Shown here: positions 50,641 to 61,834 of the stretch, in pieces | Position numbering within the stretch: the stretch's first letter is position 1 | How the letters are laid out: the number at the start of each line of letters is the position of its first letter | NCBI GenBank assembly: GCA_013398275.1 | Contig: VZSE01011323.1 | Coordinates: 343,426 to 407,425, forward strand | Length of the DNA stretch: 64,000 bases | Reading direction: 5' to 3' | Source of the DNA: Promerops cafer | Taxonomy: Eukaryota > Chordata > Aves > Passeriformes > Nectariniidae | The notes under the pieces: model-generated | What the model was told of the DNA's origin: nothing | What the model saw: only the letters and a program-made list of their open reading frames with translations | Databases searched by the model: none | Program-made: the position numbers and the translations under genes

Positions 50641-53600
50641 TAATCAGTCTAGTTGTGAATGGCTATGGTCAAAAAAATCTAAAACTGAAGTATCTACTGG
50701 CTGCCCTGAGAAAAACCCCTGCTTACATAACCACCAGACACTTCCCTTGGCATAAAATACCACACCACTTTTTTTTCCCCAGAAAATATTCATCCATATA
50801 CATATTTAGCAAATATAATGAATGGGGATAACTTACAAATAGCTCAACACGGAATAACCAGGCATCCCTTTTCAGATAAAGTGTTTTAAAATGTTCGAAG
50901 AGGTCACTTAGAAAAAAAAAACAATGCTTCTAAGCCAAAAATATTCACCTGCTCCTGTCACATGGAAGCTCCTTTGCAACTGCTCTTGCTCTTATAGTCC
51001 AAAGCAGCAGGTAACCTTCTTAACAGATTCTTCTGGTTTGTTGAGGGGTCTTTGTGTTTGGAGTTGGTTTTCTTTTTTTGGTTGGGGTTTTTTACCCCCC
51101 TCCTTCTAGTATTTAAAGAGGAGAGTACTTCACTAAAGCACCTCCTCTAGCTTTTGTAAGAGAATGACCTTGTTTGACAAGGCTGGAGTTAAATGCCCCA
51201 AACTAGCTCTTATTCAGAAAGAGAGCTGCTACAGCACTTGATCTCTAAGCCACTTCTCATTAGCCTCTGGAAAACAACAGAGCAGCTCTTGGGAGACAAA
51301 AGATATGTAAACATGGAAATTGGGCTTCAATCACAGGTGGAGTCACAAACACCAGCTCTCGAGTTTATTGGTGAATACCAAAAGAACTTATTTACCCTGA
51401 TCAGGATAAATCAAGACATCATTCCTGAAATCCACATTAATAGCACTACTGGATGCAACAGCTGCACTCCCACCTTTTAAGGTCTGTTTCATTCATACAC
51501 TAAAATTCCCTCAGAGTGCCACAGTGCCCCCTTAGGTACAAACGCATCCACAGGATATGGTCTCCAGCATGGCAGTTCCTTTTTTCTTTTAGCAGAGTGC
51601 TATAATTTGTCTGACACAGCACAGCCTTTTACCCTACACATATGAATAAACAAGCACTGTGTTTCTCTTGGGGCAGCGAAGCTGGTTAAATGAAACAGAA
51701 AACCCTGAAAATATTGCCTACCCTCAGTCCATCAGCTACTGGACAATTATTCAAGGCCCAGCTGTAAGAAAAACAGATGGTGAGTGAGCATTAGTACCGT
51801 GGACTTCTTTGCACTCATGCAGTCATAAGCAGAGGTTGTATGTTCTCACATGAAAATTGCCATGAAATAGCAGAGAGAGGAACAAAATCGTGCAAAGACT
51901 CCAATTTATAAGACAACAGATGCTTAAAATTTTAAAGAACTAAAGTCAGATTAACTGATTTTACAGGAGAGCCACAGCGTGAGTACTATAAATGGACTAG
52001 GGCAAAGGCAGTGTTCTCATGATTGGTTTACACTGTGTCACCATAAAACATCAGTTATTGAATTCAACTGACATACCTGAACCTTTGAAGAGTCACCAAA
52101 ATATAAAACGCAAAAACTGGATACTTAGAGCTGTAACTGCAATGGTGGCATTCAGCAGTTGATGTGCTTTTGCTCTATTAAAAAAAGTTAACCTGTATCT
52201 GGGAACTGTTTGAATTGTTCATCCATTCACTTCTTTACACAATTTTAGCACAAAGATTACCTGTTCTAATCTTTATTCCATTATTGACACTATTGACATC
52301 AATTGAAAATGCTACCAAATACATCAACATTGAATTAAGCCATGAAGAAACAATGTCATAAAAAGTCTTTCAGTCTCCTATAAATCATCAGATCCAGAAG
52401 CATGACATAAGTAACTGAGAGGGGAATTCAGCTTTTCTCCGAAGCCATAATGCTTAAGGCCCAAATAAAATTACACTAATTTACCATGTAAGCAGTAATA
52501 GAATAGCTAGGGTAGAGATGGAGGTTTTGTTGGTTTCTGCTTTGTTTTCATGGTGGATTCTTTTCATCATTGATATGAGAACTGTACCATGAACTACTTT
52601 GTTAAGGACAGAAAAGGTTTATATTGAAGTTTCAGTTCAATTGTTTTCGATCCGTGAATGTCCACCATGAGCAATTGCTCCATTTAAGAGGAATTACCCT
52701 TTGTACAAACCACTTCACTATTTAAAACAAAGCACATCTATCATCATTAAACAGAAAAAAAAAAATTACCAATTTTAAAATAATGACAGCAGCATTGTAC
52801 ACCATGACATGGAATATTCCATGATGTTTCAAAAGAACAGTTTGTTTTGTCACTTTACATGGAAAACCCCAACAGAATAAGCAGGAAAACAGACCACAGG
52901 AAAACATCAGTTAACAGAGCTAAGTCTCCATTAAGATACCCCAAATCCCAATTTACCAGTGGTAGACATTTCACTGCGAAAATTACTTCAGGCCAGCGTT
53001 TGATGTAAACTCGTGATCAGAAATTGGGTTTTGCAATGATGTGTCATATTAAGGAGAACATGCATGCAGCTGTTTCTAACCCCGTGAAATGTTACCAAAA
53101 GAGAGGGTGCACCACAAATGCAACTTCCCTTCTCCTGTATCTTTAAATATTGGCACTAAGGAAAATTCTCACTCAAATGCATCCACACTTTCCCAGTGAC
53201 CCTGCCCTTACAGTGACGCAGTGCAAACTTCCAAGGCAAATCCCCATGTTCTCCCTCTGTTTATTGCTGCCACTGACACAGTCACTTTGGTCTTGATGTT
53301 CTTTGAAAAGTCACTCTGGATTCCCATAGTTAGAACCATCTTATTAAGAAAATGTCCACATAACTTCAGACCATTTCAAACAACTCACTCAGAAGCATTC
53401 TTCTGTTTCTGTTGGCTTTTTCAAGTGAATATCTTATTGAGAGTTAATCTATAACATGACCTAGGCCTCTGTCCTTTATTTATTTTCAACTTTTCTTTTC
53501 AAGAGTTAAGCTCAAAATATTTTTAGGTAAAGCATCCTCCATGCATAAACTGTTTTCAAAAAAAAATCAGTTCCTCATTTGGCTCTTGAAATATTACACA

Positions 53601-54506
53601 CATGTACAAAGTGAAAGATATCAGAGCAAATGCTCAAGTTTCTAACCCTGGAAAAAGTAGTAGAGCACTTCTGTAGTACACTGTGGAAAACATTTATCCT
53701 AAACAAACTGGCCAAGCGATGTCACTTGCACAAGTAAATAATGGCCAATTTTAAATGACTACCAAAGCACAGATTTTCCCAAATGATTCATTCAAGCTCC
53801 ACACAAAACCAGCAGCCTCATGGCTACGAGGATAAATAAATATTTAGTGACAATGACTGGCTTGCCCATCTCGAGAAGAATGTAATGCCTTTCACAGTCT
53901 TTCAAGAAAGACATAGCTCCAATCGTAAAACTCACATGTGACAGAATACCAATGTAGATACACAAAAATAAGAATAATTATCTTCATAAGTTCTAAATAG
54001 GCAGCAAAGTTTAACAACTGAGAGCTCAGTTGTAATACAGATGTCTGAGTTCATTTTAATTGAGGTGCCAGTGAGCAGATATATCTCAAGTGCAATTTTT
54101 AGAGAGGAAAAAAATACTTGATAGCTTCACATAATGTCTATTTACTGCTGGTCACAGGTTGCACAGGCAGGGGGGATTCACTAGTTATTAAGTTGCCACA
54201 CAAAGCTTTTAGGTCACCTGTATTTAAGATAGACAACTTGATAGAGAGAGAAAAACGTTTACAGTTTCACTGAAATAGTGATATTTGCAATAAACATACA
54301 AACCAAGTCTTTTTGTTGGTTTGCTCTAAACTATCAGGGAAAAAATAGAAAAAAAACCAAAAACAAGTAGACTGTCATGGTAGAAGTTTATCAATGTTTT
54401 TCAAAACCAAACAACTTGTTATTCCTTTACAGTTTAAAACCAGAACCATGTTATATTGCTTTTGCAGGTGATGTCAACTCAGTCCTCTCTGCCTGGATAA
54501 TTTTAA
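50641..54506. other. Non-coding region
   Basis: AT-rich, no named repeat. A G/T-rich low-complexity patch at about 51040-51100 (GGTTGGGGTTTTTTACCCCCC) is the complementary counterpart of the A/C tracts. A strong plus donor (ATG/GTGAGT) at 51778 follows a short open segment with a weak acceptor. Confidence 0.55.
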
Positions 54507-54579
54507 GATAAAGTAGCACTTTATTTTGAGATAAAGTAGTAACAGTGCTACTTTACCTCAAAAGTAGTAATGCTTTATC
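54507..54579. other. 73-nt imperfect hairpin (pre-miRNA-sized inverted repeat)
   Basis: An inner stem of 16 bp is formed by 54524-54539 and 54548-54563 around an 8-nt loop (TAACAGTG). There is a single mismatch (A54531 against C54556) on the plus strand, which becomes a G-U wobble in a minus-strand transcript. An outer 7-bp stem pairs GATAAAG (54507-54513) with CTTTATC (54573-54579). A competing 11-bp perfect inverted repeat (54509-54519 with 54545-54555) overlaps it. The arms are AT-rich. It could be a microRNA-like precursor, a relic of a small inverted-repeat transposon, or a chance palindrome grown by duplication of TAAAGTAG. Confidence 0.85.
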
Positions 54580-56735
54580 TACATTTCTAAAGAAATGCTT
54601 AAACAAATGCATAAAATGAGATCGTATGAGAATTAAGAACATGATTATCTGACTCTCTAGGAATTCAGAATAACTAAAATCCCAACCAGCAATCAAAAGA
54701 AGCAACAAGCACAGAATTTTGAACCTGCCACAATTTTCATCGCAAATTTAGCAGACTTTTCAACCTATTATATAATTGTGATTAGTACACTGCAGGATGA
54801 TTCTAAACTGACAATAGGATTAACGAGATGAGAAAGCAAACACTTCAACAAATACTTTTAGTGTGGCAGTTAATCCACTTAAAGAGTTAAAAATTATCCG
54901 CTAGATATAGCGCTTTGTAAAGTGCATTAGCAATCACTTCTCATCCTTCTCTCAGATGGAATAAATGCAACTGAATTCACTGTTTCAAAGTATTCATCAG
55001 AGTTGTACAGTTTCTTAAACCTTAAAGCAGTGCCATGCTATAGATGTCTTTGCATAATGATACTGCAATATCTCACTGAGGAAGGTTATTAGAGCGCCCA
55101 ACCTCATCTTTATGTTATCTTTTATCAGCTCCTTGTGTGGCCATCTTGACCTCTCACCTAAATTCCCATTTTTCCTTTCAAAAGCCTTATCTTTAACATA
55201 GAAATGGCTCTTTGACAAACTCAAAACAACAAATCCAGAAAAAAACACAGGAGTACATTTTGTATGTAACCACTAAGTGCACAAGTCACACTGGATCATT
55301 AAAGCTGATCTATAAATGCCATTCCCAAAAGAGATCCAGAATACAGAACTACCAAGAACATACATTTTAGTTAGGGCATGCAAATTACTGATTTAAACAC
55401 ATCATATTTATCTGATGCAAATTTTAATTGCAGACATATGAATCCCTCCCACATACATGGATAATCTAGGGCACATGCAAGAATCTGTTATTATGCACTC
55501 CTAAGCTGGAAGTCAGAAATGGTTTATACTACACTACAGGAGAAAAAAAAAAACCTACAGGAAGGTTTTATCCCGAAAATACTGGAGCTCTCTTCTTTCA
55601 GCAGTAACAGAAAAGCAAATGTCCTCGAATAGAAATAAGCTTTAAATCTTTTTTATCTGTTCTTTAGGAACAAAAAGAAATACCGTAAAACATCTTTCAG
55701 GCATTTGTGAATGCAGAAATAAAGTTAGACTTTCAGGGAAGTCAATATGCACAGAAACTGTTGTAGAGGAAGTTGGAAGAAATGCCCCTATTTGTTACAG
55801 TAGGCACGAGAATATTTTTTCCTCCTGAAGTTGCAAGAGAAGTAACAGAATAGACAGGATTAATCATTTTTTGCATGATAACATATTTCCGTCTTGGCTC
55901 TACACACTTACTAGATGACTCTGTAATGGTGGATTCAGCTATAAAATAGAGTAGGATACAAAGATGATTCCAAAATACTAGTTAAAAAAGTGTGCTATTA
56001 TCCAGTTATTTTACACTGTAGCAGAGAGGAGGTACCAAACATTAAATAATTTAGGAAGAGAGAGAAGGAGGAAATACTTTAAAAAAATCCTCTAAGCAAA
56101 AATGAAATGAAATTTTAGAAAAATAGTTGAAAATTGAGTAGAAATTGGTATTGTTTTGCTGATACCCAAACATTTTTTTTAAACCCAGTCCAATATACTA
56201 CAGCAATAGAAGTATTCTGCACAGATATATCTTTATAAATCATCATTTTCCCTGTGAACTAAAAATCAGCTTGGCTTTAATCAGCAGCATGTTTTAACAC
56301 AGACTTAATATTCCTGTTTTCAAAGAAGGCTTAAACAAAATTGCCACCGGGCACATTTACATTAGAAGTATAATTTATGTCTGCAAGTGAATAAAGAGCA
56401 GTCCTTTATGGCTGAAACTCTGCTACAGCATCCACGAGAAATGCAGACACAGTACGGTGTTAAATATCTATAAACATCACCAACAGAGACACTGCAAAAA
56501 AAATAAAATAAACCAACACCAAAATAACAAAAGATATGCGAAGGCTCGATGTTCTGTTAAAACATATTTTCTACTCACTCTCACATTCTTAAGTGCAGGC
56601 ACAACACTCGCTCCACACGGTGGGAGACATTTATACAGTCTATTCACACAAAAAATACCTCCCCAACTGCAAATCCCCCAAACGACGCTGACAAAGCAAG
56701 CACTGCGAGGAAAAGAAAAAGTTAAGCAAACTTAC
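54580..56735. other. Non-coding region, nothing recognised
   Basis: AT-rich; A- and T-runs of 10-11; no repeat family or gene was recognised. Confidence 0.6.
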
Positions 56736-56879
56736 CTGCTGTAAGTACATAAAAGTCAAGGCACAGGAGAGCTGGGGACACATGCTCACATTCGGCAGTG
56801 CCACGCAGGTTGCACCCGTAAGGGGATGCTGCATGGTGTTGCTCTGAAGTCTACGTAGAACAAGTGAGGGGGCTTGCAT
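56736..56879 (-). CDS. Candidate first coding exon of a minus-strand gene, product unknown
   Basis: On the minus strand an ATG at 56879 opens a 48-codon frame that runs to CAGCAG at 56736, followed directly by GTAAGTTTGC, a near-perfect splice donor. A second in-frame ATG (56832-56834) has a better context, AACACCATGC, and may be the true start; 33 codons would remain, beginning MQHPLTGATC and ending TFMYLQQ. The exon ends on a codon boundary. Upstream the minus strand is a mixed, non-repetitive region with small upstream frames and a pyrimidine-rich (CT)8 block, as in many vertebrate 5' UTRs. The peptide has no domain or clear signal sequence and I do not recognise it. The exon could equally be a non-coding 5' exon or part of a long non-coding RNA. 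The donor is the strongest evidence; coding status is weak. Confidence 0.25.
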
Positions 56880-56913
56880 GCAAGCACGTTTGCCCTATCT
56901 TGTCACTTGGTTG

Positions 56914-56928
56914 TTTTTTTTTTTTTTT
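56914..56928. repeat. Poly-T run (15)
   Basis: Fifteen consecutive T residues on the plus strand. Inside the proposed 5' UTR this would be a poly-A stretch 35-50 nt ahead of the first ATG of the minus-strand frame. Confidence 0.92.
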
Positions 56929-57162
56929 CCTCCCTTTTGATTATTTAAGTAAGAAATGGTGTTTCTCAAATGCCTTTCCTCTCCCCAGCGCTAAGCCCCT
57001 ACATTCATTTGTCAGCTAAGGCAACTTGGTAGGTTTAAACTACGTTTTTTTAACAGAGAGGGAAAAAAGAAGACACAGCCTGCAGCCTATTGATGAGCAA
57101 ATGGAACTTCCTCAATGACAGAGAGCTGAAGCTTGTCTCACAACAGTAGCTGCTGACTAGGG

Positions 57163-57178
57163 GAGAGAGAGAGAGAGA
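57163..57178. repeat. (GA)8 microsatellite
   Basis: Eight perfect GA units on the plus strand, read as (TC)8 on the minus strand. GAGA-type repeats are common in vertebrate 5' regions, but this one may be incidental. Confidence 0.95.
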
Positions 57179-57530
57179 CTCAGTGAGGCTCAGTCGACTG
57201 GTGCTGATGCTGCACAGCTTCTCATTTGTCAAATGGGTCCTAGGGCAGGGTCTTTACCACTCACAAAAATTCAAATACTGCATTTTAAAAATCCCTGGAG
57301 AGGATAGGAAAGGAGAGAAAGTGAGTGCGCTGCATCGCAGGCATCCATGAGATCTGGGCAATTAGTGTCATTGCCCAGCTGGGACTGAATGCCTGTTATG
57401 ATTCTGCACGCACACAGGCACACTCACACCCTTCCCCCTCCCAGGACTCACACCTGACTGGAAAAGGGCTTTCCCCTTCTAAGAACACAAGTATGAAGCA
57501 CAAAGTAGGAAAGGGAAAGAATCTTGGCTA

Positions 57531-58810
57531 GTCAAGAGGATTCCAGCAAATACACAGTGCTATCAGCAAATGAGCTCTTTTAAAACACAAATTAATTTTA
57601 TATCTACATTTCATTTGCTATCCAGCTTCCCAAAGAAGCCTATAAAAGCATTGCAGTGAAACTGTGCAGGAGTGTGTAACCACTGCAGCAGAAACACTGG
57701 GAATGAAACAGAATTCTGTGGCATACTGTGTCTACTGGGGGGAGGGGAGAACACTTGGATAAAGACTGTATCTTAAAATTGGTCTAAAGCCTGTCTCACC
57801 TAAAATTACAAATTTATTTGACAGCTAGTCAATCTATTATCAAGGACTGCCCTATCAGGTTACATGGAAAAATTACATTTGCAATTTTCAGAATTTAATG
57901 TTTTCTTTCTACTTTGAGAGTGATACCTCAAAATTAGTATTCCACTCTTGCCAGCTTTTTATTCACCCCCTCCCTTTATTTTATGGAGTAATAATTATTC
58001 ATTAGTAGATCTAGTTAGTCTTTATGTAATAAAGTAGGATGTGACCTGCAAATCAAATAATTTATACTACAGCTTGTCCTTGAGGTCCTATATCACAGGT
58101 CTTTTTTTTTTTTCCCTGAGCTACAACTCAAGTATAACAGAAGATATTACTATTTTTAATTAGAATTTGACAAATGAATTAAATATTAATTCTTCAGGAA
58201 AAAAGGTCAAACCTCAAAGAACCACCTGAGGTTTTGAAGGGGTTCATTCTTTTAAAAGGACTCTGAAGATTTGAAAATCACCTATTTTATAGGATACATA
58301 ATTCCCACAAAAACACATCTGACACCAAGAGTTTAATGCTACAACAATAAGCAAATAACCTGCATACAAAAAAAAAGTCTATTTCATCAACAGCATAACT
58401 GGTTTGATATAAGATCTACCCTTAAAAAAAATAATAGTCCCCGTTTAACTGGAAACAGAATCAAAACACATCACTGCAACTCAGGTGCTGCATTAAAAAA
58501 GAAATCACTTCTTTTTCATTCTACATGTGCACACACATACCTGCACCCACACAAGCCTCAGAGACTGATTTAGATGCAGTAAGTCTTCTTCATGCAAAAG
58601 TGAATGTTTTCCAGCAGAAACAGTTATTACATAATTTTCTTTCTCAAAAGCAGTCAATGCAACAAAACCAATGTACTCATAACTCCGTAATCAACACCAA
58701 AACAACCATGCACAAACTTACAATAAAGGGTTTGGCTAGGAAACATCCATGCTTTTGTAGTTTATCATGGACTCATCTACTGGAACAGCCCAGATTATTT
58801 AATCACCAAT
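57531..58810. other. Non-coding stretch, nothing recognised
   Basis: AT-rich; a T12-type run lies near 58102. No gene or named repeat was seen. Confidence 0.6.
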
Positions 58811-58873
58811 AAAAAAAACCCAACACCACCAAAAAAAGCCAAATAAAAACCCCAAACCACCAACCAAAAAACC
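58811..58873 (+). repeat. A/C-rich low-complexity tract
   Basis: Apart from one G (58838) and one T (58844), 63 bases are all A or C. Runs of A broken by CC and CCC give the same style as the tract at 13857-13940. Confidence 0.93.
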
Positions 58874-61834
58874 TCTCATGCCACAGAACAAGAGCAAGTG
58901 AGGAGGAGGAGAAATGAACCCTCTCTGTGCCCCTTCTCCTTTTCTCATTCTTTCTCTGTGCCTTAAGCAGTCTCCTGTTCTGACAGGACTATGTCATGCT
59001 TTTCTTCATTCTTTTTCTTTTTTTTCTAGCCCAGAAAGGCTGTTATTCTGCAAATGCCCTAAGCTGAGAGACATTTCCCCTCAGTTCAGTTTCATATGAA
59101 AATACTGTAAATAATACATGGCACTTTATTGAGACCTTATCAGCATGTTTAATGAAAAACAAATACATTATGTAAGGTAACCAACTCCATTTACATTATG
59201 TCAAAATCAAAGGCAGAATGCTTCCTAGCCAAACAGTTTGGAACTATATAAGTCCATTCAATTTCCCAAAGTGTAGTTCTGGAACATGGTGATGGCCAAG
59301 CAAAGCTTCTTCTGTCTATTGCACTATTTAACAGCTAAAAGGACATCCATAAAACAGATTAAATTCTTAAAAGCAGTGTGTTGAACAATTACTTCAGGAG
59401 AATTTAGCGCTGTCAGTGTAGCTAACAGTCATTGTAAAAGTGAATTTCTCATTGGCCTTTTATCCTTAATTTTCACCCAATTCCAAGTCAGAAAAACATG
59501 GCCCACAAATTCTCTGGATTCCTGACATTTACATAATTATGTTATTAAAACAAGAAGAGCAATATCTTAACTATCCAAATCATTTATACACAGAAACAAT
59601 AAACATACATAATTCAGTAGTGTAAGAGACCTACAAAAGAAACACAATTATTTAGCCTGATATATGCTCCTTCAAGAGATGCAGGGGAAAGCCATTATCA
59701 ATTTTCATCCCTTCCAAGGATAACTTGTCATTATGTCTAAAAAGAAAAAAGGTAACAAAGTATGTTTTATTTTTATAAATATAAAATCAATGTCTCTTCT
59801 TTAAAGCCATTTCCTTGTTTGCACACACTTTTGTGCCTGACCCAGCCCATTAATCACCCCCACAGTTCCAGTTATGGCTATATATACCCTAAGTGCCACC
59901 ACAGGTGTGCCAAAGGGACACGAATGCCTGTGCACAGCCCGACCTTCCCTGTCCCTGCACAGGGACAGTGTCCCTGTAACAGCACCATGCAATTCCACGG
60001 AACAGCACACATCTCATCTGCAAATTATTCACAGCTCCATTTTCCCTTCATTCTGCCACAACCAGAGTGTGCAGTTGCAAAGGCCACTTCACCTTCAGCA
60101 CATGACATTTCCCACCATCATTTCAGCCCTCTTGGGCCAGGAACTGAACTCACCCCACACTCAGCTGCTGATATTATTAAGTACCTATCAATTAACAACA
60201 AATACCAACATTTAACAAAAAAAAAAGAGACCAACCATCTACACTGCCCACATCAGCCTCTGTGGGAGTTGCTAGAAATATTCTAGGAGAAGAAACCTTC
60301 ATCCACACTGATCATGTAGCCATCTGAGATGCAATGCCCACTACATTGCACCATGAGAGGCAACACTCCCTCCTCCAACCTCTTTGAGTTGCCCATGTCA
60401 TGGCTTATGGCACAGGCAGAGGACTTGCAGACAGGCACCTTCTCCCCACATTGATTGAGAACATCATTTGAAAAATGCCACCAGCAAAGCCTGGATCAAT
60501 CTTAAATATGCAAATACAAACATGAAAGCAGAGAAGCTCTGAAACAAAGCAGAAAGGACCTACAGCACTTCTCACACAGCTGACAAATCCAAACCCACTT
60601 ATATTTGCAATGCAGCTGCTTATTTAACGTAACACGTTCTATTTAAAATCAACCACTCAGTTTGTTCTGACCTGGTAGTCAACGTCAAAACTTAAGTACA
60701 AATTTTGCATTTCCAGACCTTTGACTTAGAAGTCAGCCTTTGGAATTACCACAGCAGACTGTCTAACATTCAAACCACTTCCATCAAGTAAAGGAAGGCT
60801 CTGAATCACATCACCTGCACCGTCACACACCATCTAACACCTCAGACTCATCTCAGTAGTAGCCTACATTAGGAAGATCACACAGGAGGCACGCAGTATT
60901 CCAGGCATTGTATGCCTCCAGACATCAAGCGTTAGACAAAATAAATCATGACTGCATATTAAATGCTCCATGTGAAGAAGGTAGTTTCTTCTCAACTTTA
61001 TAAAGTGGTTGATGCGGTACAAAAATAATTCAGGGAAGTGGCGTAGAATCTAATAGTAGAGCAGTCCTTTCTCTAAACTCTCCTTATCTAACACCAGAAA
61101 AAATAGCTCCCTGGACTTGAAACCAGGAAAAGTACCATATTACAAAATGGAATAGATCAGTAACATATTTTGATAAATTACTATCAATTATCAATATCTC
61201 TGCCTGTATTTCACATAGTATTCTATTTTCTGTAGATATACTGTATCTTTTTAAAATAAAGTGGGGAAATATAACAAAATTTTTTAATACTCTGTATTGT
61301 CAAAAAATATCAAATAAAAGGGCTCCCCTCTCTTCTTGTAAACTAAAAGGCAACATCTCCATCCTTCCAGTGGTATTTTCCTGTCATACTATCCCTATTT
61401 CTAATATCAGGTTTATGTTAAGATTGCTCTCCCTTAGTAGGTTTTGCACAAAGATCAGGACATTACAGAGGCTCATGCTGACCTCAGGCAAGTAAGAATC
61501 ACTAATTTTCTGTTTCTATTAAGCACGGTGTTGCATCCATTGACTTCTCCAGTACTTCATACCCAATCTCTCCAAAGCCTCTGGAGCACAGAGTTAACCT
61601 CTTCAGCACCACTCAACACACATTTCACAAGCATTCGCCATTAACTCTACATTTTTCACAACAGAAGCAGCCGGGAACCCTTATTTCCACCAAAGTGCTC
61701 AGGGGGGAAGGCAACAAAATAAATAAAACGTTCAGCCTTTAGAGAGTTCCGAGCAGAGCACGTTCGTTCCTTGGCAGGGGTGATCTCCCTGCTTTGGGGA
61801 CACTCTGTAGGGAGCCTGGGGGGATAGCATCAAG
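58874..61834. other. Non-coding region
   Basis: It holds the longest open frame in the window (59762-60286, 174 codons, plus strand). That frame overlaps a second plus frame of 113 codons, has no domain and no splice partners, and is probably accidental. No repeat family was named. Confidence 0.55.

Larger units (their letters stand above)
56880..57530 (-). promoter_or_regulatory. Possible promoter / 5' UTR of the minus-strand candidate exon
   Basis: About 650 bp upstream of the candidate start have balanced base composition, few long A/T runs and no repeat similarity, unlike the flanks. The segment includes a T15 run (56914-56928), a (GA)8 block (57163-57178), and motif-rich sequence at 57320-57480 with GTGCGCTGCATCGCAGGCAT and CCTTCCCCCTCCCAGGACTC. 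No TATA box at a clear distance and no CpG cluster is present, so a promoter call rests on composition and position only. Confidence 0.25.

Noticed and set aside
59762..60286. Longest open frame, 174 codons, plus strand
   Set aside because: No domain, rich in H/S/T/P with no pattern, overlapped by another frame on the same strand, no splice structure. Its length is within chance for 64 kb.
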